Source: Simiduia agarivorans SA1 = DSM 21679 (GTDB lineage Bacteria > Pseudomonadota > Gammaproteobacteria > Pseudomonadales > Cellvibrionaceae). From it: 64,000 nucleotides of DNA. The position numbers were made by a program, and so were the translations under genes. Location: assembly GCF_000305785.2 (NCBI RefSeq), contig NC_018868.3:2080001-2144000 (forward strand). The letters are read 5' to 3'. The notes under the pieces are model-generated. The model worked only from the letters and a program-made list of their open reading frames with translations, had not been told where the DNA came from and ran no database searches. Shown here one piece after another: positions 55,149-64,000 of the stretch (positions are counted from its first letter, which is position 1; every line of letters starts with the position of its first letter).

Positions 55149-56625
55149 ATTGGTGTATCGTGGAGTCTGACCCCACGCCAGGATAATGCGTGGCGCAGGC
55201 GCTCAGAAACTGCCTGATCGTTTGAACGGGAAAGCGATTGGCCTTGTCTGAGCCTGGCCGGAGCTGATCACCTGGCAGAAAACAGCCATAGCCACTCAAC
55301 AGGCTGTACCAGGACATGGGCGCGTAAAACCGGTCGTATTGCGGTTGCTTTAACAGCAAGCGCAAGTCGCCGGCCTGATGCCAGGCTTGTAGCAGCGGTG
55401 CCAGTGGATCCGATGCAGGCACAGCCGTTGCCGCTTGCCAGTAAGGCGTGTCCCGTCGTGCACTGGCCAGATAGTGCGCCACGATATAATCCCGCACACC
55501 GTCAAAATGATCATTCACCCGCTGATTAAATGCTTGTCGCTGGGTATCCGTAAAATCACTCAATTCCCAGGAATCGGCAAACTGCTCAATAGTGGTTTGC
55601 ACCAGATTGAGTGCGGTGGCCTCAAGCGGCTCGATAAAACCTTGCGATAATCCCAGGGCCAGACAGTTCTTTACCCAGTGGCGTGCGCGCCGCCCCACCC
55701 GCATGGTCAGATGCCGGGCGGGCACAGCGTCGGTTACACCCAGGTGGCGGCGCAAGCTTTGCTCGGCTTGCGCCGGCGAACAGAAACGGGAGGAATAGAC
55801 ATAACCGTAGCCGGTTCTGTGGGCGAGGGGAATTTTCCAGATCCAGCCGCAGTCGGCGGCCTCGGCCCGGGTATACACCGGCGCGGGTGATTCGGGCGCC
55901 AACCCGATGACCACCGCGCGGTCGTTAAGCAGCTGATCTTCATAACTGACAAAGGGTTCGGCCAATGCCCCCTGCAATAAATGCGCCGAAAATCCGGTGC
56001 AGTCTACATACAAATCCGCCACCAGGGTCTCGCCCGAATCGAGCTGTAACCGAGCGATACCGGATGCATCCACCGGCACACCGGTTACCCGCGCACGCGA
56101 ATGAAGCACACCGCGCGCTGCTGCCTGCTGACTCAGGTAGCCCGCCAGACGGCCGGCATCAAAGTGATAACCATAACCGGTGGCAAAGGGAAACTGCCGG
56201 TCGGGTACCGGTACGCGGTTTTCAGCGGCCAGACGGGCATTAATAAAGTAGTCATCGGGATGTGCTTGCACTGCGATACCCAGGCGGCGCATGTCGCAGT
56301 TGTAGAGAAATGCGGGCTCGGTGTGCAAATCCAGTGCGCTGTCAAAGGCATGGAAATAATCGGGATAATCTGCCCGACCCGACCAACCGGCAAATCGGAT
56401 ACCGGTTTTATAGGTGGCGCCGGTTGCCGCCATCCACTCGCTTTCCGCAATACCCAGAAAATCAAAATACTTTTTCAGTGCCGGTGTGGAGCCCTCGCCC
56501 ACACCCACGGTAGGAATATCCGGCGCCTCCACCAGCGTCACGGAAAAATCCCGCCAGATGTGGGCAAACAACACTGCCGCCATCCAGCCCGCGGTGCCGC
56601 CGCCAACGATTGCGATGTGTTTCAT
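55147..56625 (-). CDS. flavin-dependent tryptophan halogenase-like protein
   Basis: The 492-residue product has the FAD-binding GGGTAGWMAA near the start, the conserved lysine in ATGATYKTGIRFAGW (equivalent to K79 of PrnA) and the halogenase WxWxIP motif (CGWIWKIPL). Such proteins are often next to TonB-dependent receptors in polysaccharide-using bacteria, but their substrates are mostly unknown; free tryptophan is not certain. It needs reduced FAD from a partner reductase, which is not in the window. A terminator (56680-56709) lies between the upstream receptor gene and this one. Confidence 0.88.
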   Translation of the reverse strand: MKHIAIVGGGTAGWMAAVLFAHIWRDFSVTLVEAPDIPTVGVGEGSTPALKKYFDFLGIAESEWMAATGATYKTGIRFAGWSGRADYPDYFHAFDSALDLHTEPAFLYNCDMRRLGIAVQAHPDDYFINARLAAENRVPVPDRQFPFATGYGYHFDAGRLAGYLSQQAAARGVLHSRARVTGVPVDASGIARLQLDSGETLVADLYVDCTGFSAHLLQGALAEPFVSYEDQLLNDRAVVIGLAPESPAPVYTRAEAADCGWIWKIPLAHRTGYGYVYSSRFCSPAQAEQSLRRHLGVTDAVPARHLTMRVGRRARHWVKNCLALGLSQGFIEPLEATALNLVQTTIEQFADSWELSDFTDTQRQAFNQRVNDHFDGVRDYIVAHYLASARRDTPYWQAATAVPASDPLAPLLQAWHQAGDLRLLLKQPQYDRFYAPMSWYSLLSGYGCFLPGDQLRPGSDKANRFPVQTIRQFLSACATHYPGVGSDSTIHQ

Positions 56626-56679
56626 CAGACGGGCCCTTGCCGTTGCGAAAAAGTGTGCCTATCAGCGTATCACACAAAT

Positions 56680-56709
56680 AAAAAGGCCCCGCCAGAACAG
56701 AACGGGGCC
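56680..56709 (-). terminator. rho-independent terminator after the TonB receptor gene
   Basis: On the reverse strand GGCCCCG-TTCTGTTCTGG-CGGGGCC is followed by T5. It may lower transcription into the halogenase-like gene. Confidence 0.85.
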
Positions 56710-56727
56710 GACGAGCAAACTACCTGA

Positions 56728-59634
56728 TCAGAAGGAGTAATTCACACCCAGATAGTATTGGCGACCAAAATAAGAGATGGTGCCGGTTGCATCCTTGGAG
56801 CCGAAATAACCCACGTTGGGTTCATCGGTCAGGTTATTGATGGAGAACACCAGGTCCATACCGAAATCGAATTTGTAGCTGGCCTGATAGTCCCACACGG
56901 TAGAAGCATGGCGAATCGTTGGATTCACATTAATGCCCACCACCTCGTCGGTGCGGGTACTCTGATACACGCCAGACAACCGGGTTTCGAAATTCTCAAA
57001 CGTATAGAACAGCATCAGATTGCCGGAATGTGGTGACAAGCCAGGGAAGTCAGTGACTGCACCCGGTTCATCAGTAAAGATGCTGGGCGTGGTGATTTCA
57101 CTGTCAACATAGGCGTAACCGGCACTCAACCCCAGCCCATCAAAGGGTGCGGGCAACATGGAGAAGGTTTGTGTGTATGCCAGTTCGGCACCACGGATAT
57201 AACCACCTTCGTCATTGTTGGTCGCCAACGTGTAGTCGCCTTGTACAACGGGCACTTCACGGGGTAGCTCGCCAGGCGTTTCAATATAGAGGTAATCAGG
57301 CCGTGGAATACCCGCGTCCAGATAGGCTTCGACAAAGAAATCCTGGTAGGTCACCGTTTGAATACGGTTTTTGACATCTTTGTTATAAACCGCGACCACA
57401 ACCGCGCCATCACCGTCTTCAAAATAGTGTTCGTAAGACAGATCCACTTGGTCGGCCTCAAATGGTCTGAGGAACGGGTTACTGCCCTGATTCAAATCAT
57501 AACGGGCCAAACCAGAGCTGGGGGCCGTTTCTGACACAGAACCATTTTTCACATTGGCCAATTGTGCGATGGGGGCACGCGACATCACTTTGGCAAAGCT
57601 GAAACGGAGGTTGTCATTCTCGGTTAACGCGTAATTGAGGTTCAGGCTCGGCAGCACTTTGCGGTATTTCTCGCCAGCCCGCTCAATTTTCAGATCCTGG
57701 CCGTAATCCAGATTCGATTCACCCAGTTCGTCCAATACCACATCAGACGGTTGCAGCGGATCAGCGGTCAGCTCCAACGGAATAAGTCCGGTGGAGTACT
57801 GTTCGGTATCCACTATGCGTACGCCAACGTTACCGGTAAGTGCTTTACCTGCGACTTCCATATCCAGATTCGCCATCAGGTATAGCGCTTTAACGTCCTC
57901 TTCCACATCGGCTCGCTCACGCATAGACCAGGAGCGGTTTTCACCCCAGCGCGCTTTTGGCGTTATGTCCCGGGGATTGCCATTTTTATCCAGAACCAGC
58001 CCGGCGGCGACAGCACGATCAAAAATGGCCTGGGAATTTACCGCAGGAAATGCCGGGAAATGCGCAAATTCTCCGGCCCAGCTCACAGACTCTACATCAG
58101 CGGGGAGAATGGCCAGGCTCAAATCTGTGGCGTATTCACCGGTGCCATTGCCATCGTATACAAATACCTGCCGCGATTGATGATACCTGCGCTCAGACAC
58201 GCGAACGCCGGCTTCCAGCGACACCACTGGCCCCCAATCCACATCGAGCTTGCCGTCCAGCCGCAATGCATCCGACCGATCATCACTCAGGTGTGGATAG
58301 ACTTCATAACTGGTCAGGCGCAAGCGATCCAAATCGGTGTAATCTGAATTGAACGCGACATTGGGAATAGTAAGGCCATCATTCTGCCAGACAAGCTGTT
58401 GATCGCCGTCGCGCTCCCAGGAGATATTGCCGTTGCCGTCATCAACCGCATTGTAAAGGTGAGAGCGTGAAATACCGTCGGTTTCAAAGGCCTCAGATTC
58501 CGAGTGGGCATAGTCCAGCGACACCTGCCAACCTTCCCCACGGTACTCCAGATTGAGACCGCCGGACAGTATTTCGGCTGACTCAGACGAGTCATCATTG
58601 ATAACCTGGAAATTGATCCGCTCCGGTGTTGCCGGGTTGGTAGCAACCACACCACCAGTCACGATATCGCCCTGAGAAATGATATTACTCAGCTCACCAT
58701 CGCGGAAATTATTGACCCGGAATCCACTGGCGAACGTAGTGGTATCAAATTTGGAATAAAACAAATCACCTTTCGCCGTGAAGTTATCCGTCGGTTCAAA
58801 CACCAGGGTTCCTACAAAGCCATCGCGCTCATCAACGCCACCGTTTTGCTGGAACTCGAAGCCTTCACTCAGGCGCTTTCCATCCGCTGCATGACCGGGA
58901 TCCTCATACAATGAATAGGTCAGGCCGATCGATTCAGTGGCGGCATTAGCTTGTTTCAGATGCGCATACCCGAGCCCGACACCCAGCGTATCGTCCAGAA
59001 ACTTGCCCATGTATGACAGGGTAAAGCGGTTACCAAACGCATCGGCGTCCACAACATCGTCAGCGCGATCATTGTAAGAGCCGCGCAAACTGACAAAGGT
59101 TTTGTGTGTTTCGGCATTGTCCAGAGGATTGGCGGTACGCATATCCACTGTACCCGCCACACCGCCTTCGATCAGCGAGGCTTTGGGAGACTTATACACT
59201 GCAACGGTCGACAGCAACTCTGATGGATACTGACTAAAATCAATTTCACGTGTACCGCGGGTGTCCGTGGTCACCTGTTCGCGACCATTCATGGTAGAAA
59301 AGACGAAACCCGCGCCCATGCCTCGCAACTGAATCCGGCCCGCCTGGCCGCCGGTGCGGTCAAAGGTCACGCCGGGTAAACGCGCCAGTGAATCGGCGAT
59401 GGACATATCGGGCAGACCGCCCATATCGGCCGCAGAGATTGCTTCCACAATGGTATCCGCGTCGCGCTTGATATCGAGCGCATTCTGAATCGAGCGGCGG
59501 ATACCCACCACCTCAATTTCTTCTAAGGTTTCCAGTGCTTCCTGATCGTTTTCCTGAGCGGTGGTCAGCTGACCGCCCGCCAATAGAGCCGCGCCAATTA
59601 ACAGCGCCAGCGGCTTCTTACTGAATGTTTTCAT
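56728..59634 (-). CDS. TonB-dependent receptor, probable maltodextrin uptake
   Basis: The 968-residue outer-membrane receptor has a signal peptide, a plug domain (EEIEVVGIRRSIQNAL; SLARLPGVTFDRTGGQAGR) and a 22-strand barrel ending in phenylalanine (QYYLGVNYSF). It is of the long Caulobacter/Xanthomonas-type family for oligosaccharides. GAGG lies 8 bases before the ATG. The pullulanase gene is 64 bases upstream on the same strand. From these neighbours I infer that it takes up malto-oligosaccharides, energised by TonB. No separate TonB or ExbBD is in the window. Confidence 0.93.
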   Translation of the reverse strand: MKTFSKKPLALLIGAALLAGGQLTTAQENDQEALETLEEIEVVGIRRSIQNALDIKRDADTIVEAISAADMGGLPDMSIADSLARLPGVTFDRTGGQAGRIQLRGMGAGFVFSTMNGREQVTTDTRGTREIDFSQYPSELLSTVAVYKSPKASLIEGGVAGTVDMRTANPLDNAETHKTFVSLRGSYNDRADDVVDADAFGNRFTLSYMGKFLDDTLGVGLGYAHLKQANAATESIGLTYSLYEDPGHAADGKRLSEGFEFQQNGGVDERDGFVGTLVFEPTDNFTAKGDLFYSKFDTTTFASGFRVNNFRDGELSNIISQGDIVTGGVVATNPATPERINFQVINDDSSESAEILSGGLNLEYRGEGWQVSLDYAHSESEAFETDGISRSHLYNAVDDGNGNISWERDGDQQLVWQNDGLTIPNVAFNSDYTDLDRLRLTSYEVYPHLSDDRSDALRLDGKLDVDWGPVVSLEAGVRVSERRYHQSRQVFVYDGNGTGEYATDLSLAILPADVESVSWAGEFAHFPAFPAVNSQAIFDRAVAAGLVLDKNGNPRDITPKARWGENRSWSMRERADVEEDVKALYLMANLDMEVAGKALTGNVGVRIVDTEQYSTGLIPLELTADPLQPSDVVLDELGESNLDYGQDLKIERAGEKYRKVLPSLNLNYALTENDNLRFSFAKVMSRAPIAQLANVKNGSVSETAPSSGLARYDLNQGSNPFLRPFEADQVDLSYEHYFEDGDGAVVVAVYNKDVKNRIQTVTYQDFFVEAYLDAGIPRPDYLYIETPGELPREVPVVQGDYTLATNNDEGGYIRGAELAYTQTFSMLPAPFDGLGLSAGYAYVDSEITTPSIFTDEPGAVTDFPGLSPHSGNLMLFYTFENFETRLSGVYQSTRTDEVVGINVNPTIRHASTVWDYQASYKFDFGMDLVFSINNLTDEPNVGYFGSKDATGTISYFGRQYYLGVNYSF

Positions 59635-59668
59635 TGGTGTTTCCTCAAATTATTGTTTACACCGTTCG

Positions 59669-59689
59669 GGGCCGGCACAAGGCCGGCCC
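59669..59689 (-). other. GC-rich hairpin between pullulanase and receptor genes
   Basis: GGGCCGGC-CTTGT-GCCGGCCC stands in the 64-base gap of the operon, 10 bases after the pullulanase stop. No T-tract follows, so it looks more like an mRNA-stability or partial-attenuation element than a terminator. Confidence 0.6.
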
Positions 59690-59698
59690 GGCAGCCCA

Positions 59699-62600
59699 TT
59701 AAGGGGCCACAGTAATTGTCATCAGCGGATCACCAAAGTTGGCATCCAGGGTAAATCGCAAGCTTGTGTCAGCACCCACCTGCAAGGTGGAGTTGCTTTG
59801 ACCCGCGCCGGGGATAAAGGCTGTGGGCTGATACAGTTTTACCGAGCCATTGGCCGTGCGATCCACCGTGCTCCAGTCGGCACTCGCCACCTTCCACTCA
59901 TAGCCGCCTGCGGTGAGCGCAATGTCGACCTGATACACGTTGGTGGCGATTTCTGTCATCTGATCATCTTCACTCCAGCCGTTCATCGAACCGCGCACAA
60001 ACACCGGCACGGTAAAGCGGGCGGCTGGCACCAGATGCAGCGTGGGCTTTTGTGAATCACGGGTATCCAGTGTGAAGGTGTAATCACCCGCATCGGCAAT
60101 GGCCAACTTCAGGTTGCCCGGATTGCCCGCCACTTCGATGCGCAGGCTGGACGCCACGGCGATGGTGTCACCGGCTTCACCGGCACCAATGTTCGGCGCA
60201 CTCCAGCTACTGTCGGCAATCTTGAACTCGTAATTACCCGCCGCCAGATTGAAGCTGACGCGGTACAAGCCTTTGCCGACGTACACCATTTCATCCACGT
60301 CGCCCCAGCCGTTCATACCGCCTTTCAGGAAGATGGCATTGTCGTAGACGTCACCTTTAGTCACGGTCAGTACGGGCGCCTCTGAGTTAGTCGCCACAAT
60401 GGTGAAGCGGTATTCAGCCGTTTCTGTTGGCGTAAAACTCAGATTATCGTTGGTGCGGGCGAGGGTTTTTGCGACGCCCAACTGGACTGCGCTTTCACCC
60501 GCATTCTGTGCACCAAAGTTCACTGTGCCCCAATCTTCAGAGGCAAACTTGAAGCTGTAGCTGGTACCCGCGGTCAGGTTGGCAAACACAGTAAAGCTGC
60601 CATCGCCGTTGTAGATGAACGGATCGTTGGTGGACCATCCATTCATATCGCCACGCAAATAGGGCGTTGCGGTATAGGGATTTTCTATGGTCCCCGCCGC
60701 CGGCACGGTGGCATCCGCCGCCAGGCCTTCGCCCTGCGCGCCCGCCTGGGTTTTCACAAATACCGCAGTGGTGTAGGCCGGTACAGTGAAGGTACCGTAG
60801 GTAACATTTTCACCGTCTTCATCGCGCACTTCTTCGCTGAAGCTCGCGCTGCGTACAACGGCATCAGCGCTGGCCGCCTGCACCGGGTGCAGGCTGAAAC
60901 CACTGGCCGTGCGAACGGCAATGGATTTTTCCGAGCCATTACCGTTGAACACCACCATCAGGGCATCGGCGTTGGCATCCAGATCGGTCAGCCCAAGGCC
61001 GTCATCAATGCTCATGGCAATGATGCCTTTGATCTGCTGACTGCCGGTATTGTGGAAGCCCACCCGGTCGCTCACATCCTGCGCCGTGGCCAGACTGAAT
61101 AACGGCGAGCCTTGGGCAATGCGCAGGAATTCATTGAACACGTCGCTGGCCAGCTGTATATCCGCCGCCACCGGCTTGGTGCTCATGTTATTGAACTGGC
61201 TGATGATCCATTCTTCGCTGGTGTCACCGCGATCCAATGGCATGCCGATGGCCCAGTTGTTGGTGTTCTGCGTGAAGTCCACGTAGTTATACCAATCACC
61301 GGCGTCATAGGTGTTGCGATCCATAGATTTGGAACGCAACAGATCGGAACCCATGTGGAAGAAGGGCACGCCCTGGCTCAGCATATTCATGGAGAGCGTC
61401 AGGTTCTGGATGCGTGCGCGATCAGCCGCGCTCATATCCACCGATACCGCACCTTCTTTCTGGATCATGTCCCACAAGGTTTCGTTATCGTGCTTGGACA
61501 CGTAGTTCACGCTTTCCTGCGGATCCTCGGTATAAGCACCGATGGTGTCGGCCGTGACCTTTTCGCTGGCGGCGTTATAGATTTCGTAAGACTTCAGGTT
61601 ACCCGCCAGACCGATACGGATACGGTCAACGTTTTCACCTTTGATCAGTGCAAGATAACGCATGGGATCGCGCATGCGATCGTTAAACGTACCCACGCCG
61701 GTGCCGGCCATGTTGAACTGTTCTGCGCGCTCGAAAATCGCATCGCCCTCAGAACTGCCACCCATGTTCCAGCCTTCGCCGTAGAAATAGGTATCCGGAT
61801 TCACTGCCTGCACTGCGGCCAGTGAATCAACCACCAATTGCTTGGGCAGGAATGTCATCAGGTCAAAACGGAAATCGTTGTAGCCGTATTGGGTTGCCCA
61901 ATGCAGCAAACTGTCTTTGACAAACTTACCGAACATCACGTTCTCAGGCGCGGTATCGTTACAGCAGGAAACTGTCTCGATGGCACCACTCACCGGATCG
62001 CGGCGGTAGTAGTAGCCCGGCACCAGTTTGTCGAAGGTAGACGAGGCGTAAATCAGACCGGCGCCACTGGTGTGGTTGTACACCACATCCATCACCGTGC
62101 GCAGCCCCATGGCATTGAGCGCCTGGTTCATGGCGCGCAACTCTTTGATACGCGCGATGCCATCCGCATCGGAGGCATAAGAACCTTCCGGCACGTTGTA
62201 CAACACGGGGTCGTAGCCCCAGTTAAAGCCATCGTAACCCCGCAGGGATTCCACCAGATCGCGGGCCGCATTGGTGGTGGGATCGTAGCTTTGCAGCACA
62301 GACAAAATCGTTGCTGTATCCGACTCCACGCCACACACGGGCGCCGATGGCTCCACATTGCACAGTTTGGCCACCGTGTCGGTCACGTCTACGCGCGCGG
62401 CTTCCACTTCATCAATGGTACCGATGTCCGCCGTTGGCAGCGCGTGGAAATGGGTCAGGCCCGAGGCTTTCAGCTCAGCCAGGTGCTGCATGGGTACCGA
62501 ACCGGATTCGGTGAATGCCAGGTATTTGCCGCGATTGGCGGCGCTGGTGGACGCATCCAGAATAGAAAAATCGCGCACGTGGCCTTCGTAAATAACCGCG

Positions 62601-64000
62601 GCTTCCGGGTTGGCAATCATGGGCGTCGCCACAGTACCCCAACCGTCGGGTTGGGTATCGGCGTCATCCAGGTTTACAAATTGTGAATAGTGCGCACGCT
62701 CGGCCGCGCCCACTGAGTAGGGATCGGTGGATTCTACGGTGGCGACCAGATCATTTTCGCGGTCATATACACTCGCAGAAAAACGGTAGAACCGACGATC
62801 CAGGCGCTCTATGCTGTCGGTGTAGGACCAGATACCGGTGGCGCTATCCAACGTCATGTCCACGGTATCCAGCAAACGCTTGGGCGATGCATCGTTGAAG
62901 ACTTTCAAACGCACATTGTGCGCGGTGGGAGCCCACACCGATACGGTGATATTGCCACCCTCATAAACCACACCCAGATCCGCTTCGTCGGCATCGTTGT
63001 CGCCCATGGTGTAGAGCGCATCCAGCAAGCGCGCCGACTGCACCTCGGTGCCAATCAGATTGCCACCGGCATCGGTGCCGGTTACCCAGATCTGACCTTT
63101 GGTGGCAGTTTTAACCTGTTCGGCGCTCAGCCCTTCCACGGAAAACGCAGCCCAGTTGGCCAGATGAGGCACGCGCGCTGCTTGCTCTGACGTAAGCGTT
63201 GTAGGCGCAAGCGTTGCTGACAAGGTGCTGTTGATGATGTTGCCTTCGGCATCCTGATCCAGACCACCGGTTTCGGCCGCAAACAGACCATCGGCACTGC
63301 CATCGGTATTCCACACCAGTGTGGTGGCATCAATCCAGTGTGCCGCGGCATTGCGCATGGCACGTGCAGGCGGCTCAGCAGCCTCACACACATCGTTAAT
63401 GCAAATTGGCAAACCCATACTCACGCGTGACGTGCGCAGATCGTCGTTGGCAATCACAAACGCCATGCGGGCAAATTTGGTGTTGCCACTCAGCGACAAA
63501 GAGTAATCATTGGTCTGGTTGTCGCCGGCGGTGTTATGCACAATCCAGTTGCCGCAGGTAGATGCATCCTGAATGTTCAACACCCAATAAGCACCGTAGA
63601 TGGGATCAACACCAGCGCCATTCACGGAGGGACCATCAGGCCAGTTGGTTGGCGCGGTATCGGTAGCGGTAACCTGCGAAGCCCAGCCGCCAGTGCAACC
63701 TGAATTCCAGAGATGCAAAACCCAATCGCCATAAGCCTGATCGATGTGCTGACGGTTAAAGTAGATCACCGCCTCATCCGCTGCAGGGAAGTACAGCGGA
63801 TCCGGTCCGGCAAAGGGTGCATCCACGCACATCGCGCCGTCATCATCCGGCACCTGGCCATCCGGGCACACCAAAGGCCGTTCCACACACATGGTGCCAG
63901 CATCATTGGGAATTAGATTATTGGAACAGGTCAGCAATTCGCTTTGATCGCCGGACACATCCGTTTTACACCCGGCCATAGCCAGCAGTGCAACGGTGAG
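59699..64000 (-). CDS. GH13 pullulanase-type multidomain lipoprotein, 5' end outside window
   Basis: More than 1430 residues. The frame is open to the window end, and residues before the first ATG (63979) read as a lipoprotein leader (LTVALLAMAGC), so the start lies just outside. N-terminal Cys repeats (CPDGQVPDDDGAMCVD) come first, then a pullulanase-associated carbohydrate-binding domain (YFNRQHIDQAYGDWVLHLW), a CBM48-type domain (VSVWAPTAHNVRLKVF) and the GH13 core: VVYNHTSG, NDFRFDLMTF (nucleophile), FYGEGWN (acid) and VSKHDNETLWD. Three tandem modules each with an MNGW motif (about 110 residues apart) end the protein. It should debranch pullulan or starch at the cell surface. Confidence 0.93.
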   Translation of the reverse strand, partial: LTVALLAMAGCKTDVSGDQSELLTCSNNLIPNDAGTMCVERPLVCPDGQVPDDDGAMCVDAPFAGPDPLYFPAADEAVIYFNRQHIDQAYGDWVLHLWNSGCTGGWASQVTATDTAPTNWPDGPSVNGAGVDPIYGAYWVLNIQDASTCGNWIVHNTAGDNQTNDYSLSLSGNTKFARMAFVIANDDLRTSRVSMGLPICINDVCEAAEPPARAMRNAAAHWIDATTLVWNTDGSADGLFAAETGGLDQDAEGNIINSTLSATLAPTTLTSEQAARVPHLANWAAFSVEGLSAEQVKTATKGQIWVTGTDAGGNLIGTEVQSARLLDALYTMGDNDADEADLGVVYEGGNITVSVWAPTAHNVRLKVFNDASPKRLLDTVDMTLDSATGIWSYTDSIERLDRRFYRFSASVYDRENDLVATVESTDPYSVGAAERAHYSQFVNLDDADTQPDGWGTVATPMIANPEAAVIYEGHVRDFSILDASTSAANRGKYLAFTESGSVPMQHLAELKASGLTHFHALPTADIGTIDEVEAARVDVTDTVAKLCNVEPSAPVCGVESDTATILSVLQSYDPTTNAARDLVESLRGYDGFNWGYDPVLYNVPEGSYASDADGIARIKELRAMNQALNAMGLRTVMDVVYNHTSGAGLIYASSTFDKLVPGYYYRRDPVSGAIETVSCCNDTAPENVMFGKFVKDSLLHWATQYGYNDFRFDLMTFLPKQLVVDSLAAVQAVNPDTYFYGEGWNMGGSSEGDAIFERAEQFNMAGTGVGTFNDRMRDPMRYLALIKGENVDRIRIGLAGNLKSYEIYNAASEKVTADTIGAYTEDPQESVNYVSKHDNETLWDMIQKEGAVSVDMSAADRARIQNLTLSMNMLSQGVPFFHMGSDLLRSKSMDRNTYDAGDWYNYVDFTQNTNNWAIGMPLDRGDTSEEWIISQFNNMSTKPVAADIQLASDVFNEFLRIAQGSPLFSLATAQDVSDRVGFHNTGSQQIKGIIAMSIDDGLGLTDLDANADALMVVFNGNGSEKSIAVRTASGFSLHPVQAASADAVVRSASFSEEVRDEDGENVTYGTFTVPAYTTAVFVKTQAGAQGEGLAADATVPAAGTIENPYTATPYLRGDMNGWSTNDPFIYNGDGSFTVFANLTAGTSYSFKFASEDWGTVNFGAQNAGESAVQLGVAKTLARTNDNLSFTPTETAEYRFTIVATNSEAPVLTVTKGDVYDNAIFLKGGMNGWGDVDEMVYVGKGLYRVSFNLAAGNYEFKIADSSWSAPNIGAGEAGDTIAVASSLRIEVAGNPGNLKLAIADAGDYTFTLDTRDSQKPTLHLVPAARFTVPVFVRGSMNGWSEDDQMTEIATNVYQVDIALTAGGYEWKVASADWSTVDRTANGSVKLYQPTAFIPGAGQSNSTLQVGADTSLRFTLDANFGDPLMTITVAP

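Noticed and set aside
1..64000. Mobile element, prophage, CRISPR or RNA gene
   Set aside because: No transposase, integrase, terminal repeats, regular spacer arrays, or tRNA/rRNA-like sequence was found by reading both strands.

Overview
The window looks like a chromosomal segment of a GC-rich (upper fifties by eye) gammaproteobacterium. Pseudomonas-type gene neighbourhoods (M23 peptidase-anmK-erpA-argC; thiD-thiE-hemL; dsbD-aroQ-accB-accC; aguB-aguA) sit beside a starch/maltodextrin utilisation locus, PEP-CTERM and JDVT-CTERM proteins and large lipoprotein glycosidases. This mix is typical of marine or soil polysaccharide degraders near the Cellvibrionaceae. That placement is inference; there is no rRNA gene in the window to confirm it. 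I see no tRNA, rRNA, CRISPR array, insertion sequence, integrase or prophage. Coding density is high, and operons are tightly packed with ATGA-type overlaps.

Region 1 (1-12.6 kb) is housekeeping. It holds the end of an M23 murein peptidase, anmK, an exported coiled-coil protein, and then a reverse-strand run argC / coiled-coil membrane protein / bactofilin / erpA. After that come a ClC channel, an aldo/keto reductase, hemJ, a divergent thiD with thiE and hemL, and a CPBP membrane protein. Region 2 (12.2-28 kb) is mostly reverse strand: PilZ and DUF1631 proteins, a TPR lipoprotein with mrcB (PBP1b), a forward PfkB kinase, a PAS-GGDEF-EAL protein, polB with a DUF2333 protein, a PCuAC-type copper protein, a LapD-like c-di-GMP receptor and another TPR lipoprotein. 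Several of these are parts of c-di-GMP signalling. Region 3 (28-35.3 kb) is forward: dsbD, aroQ, accB, accC, an M1 aminopeptidase, a thioesterase and a CWC-type small protein.

Region 4 (35.3-46 kb) is mixed. A small secreted protein lies behind a sigma-54-like promoter. A divergent pair of unknown genes around a Fur/Zur-like box abuts a COG0523 metallochaperone GTPase. Then come aguB-aguA (agmatine to putrescine), a chemoreceptor, a DUF3718 protein, VOC and SRPBCC proteins, an M13 peptidase broken by a one-base frameshift, and a hemolysin III family protein. Region 5 (45.6-49.9 kb) is a surface/secretion island: a PEP-CTERM protein, then a three-gene unit made of a free-standing FTP propeptide protein, an M4 thermolysin-like protease with a JDVT-CTERM tail, and the CPBP protease MrtJ expected to process that tail.

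Region 6 (49.9-64 kb) is an alpha-glucan utilisation locus. It holds a cytoplasmic GH13 glucosidase divergent from a GH13 lipoprotein amylase plus an MFS (GPH-type) sugar symporter. Two ATACGTAT palindromes lie in the shared promoter region. On the reverse strand are a multi-module pullulanase lipoprotein (truncated by the window end), a large TonB-dependent receptor and a flavin-dependent tryptophan-halogenase-like protein. The likely flow is: surface pullulanase and amylase cut the glucan, the TonB receptor imports oligosaccharides, the symporter brings them into the cytoplasm, and the glucosidase releases glucose. The most notable items are the JDVT-CTERM/MrtJ protease unit, the halogenase-like gene in the glucan locus, the metal-responsive trio near 36.5 kb, the ThiD lacking its usual catalytic cysteine, and the M13 frameshift.
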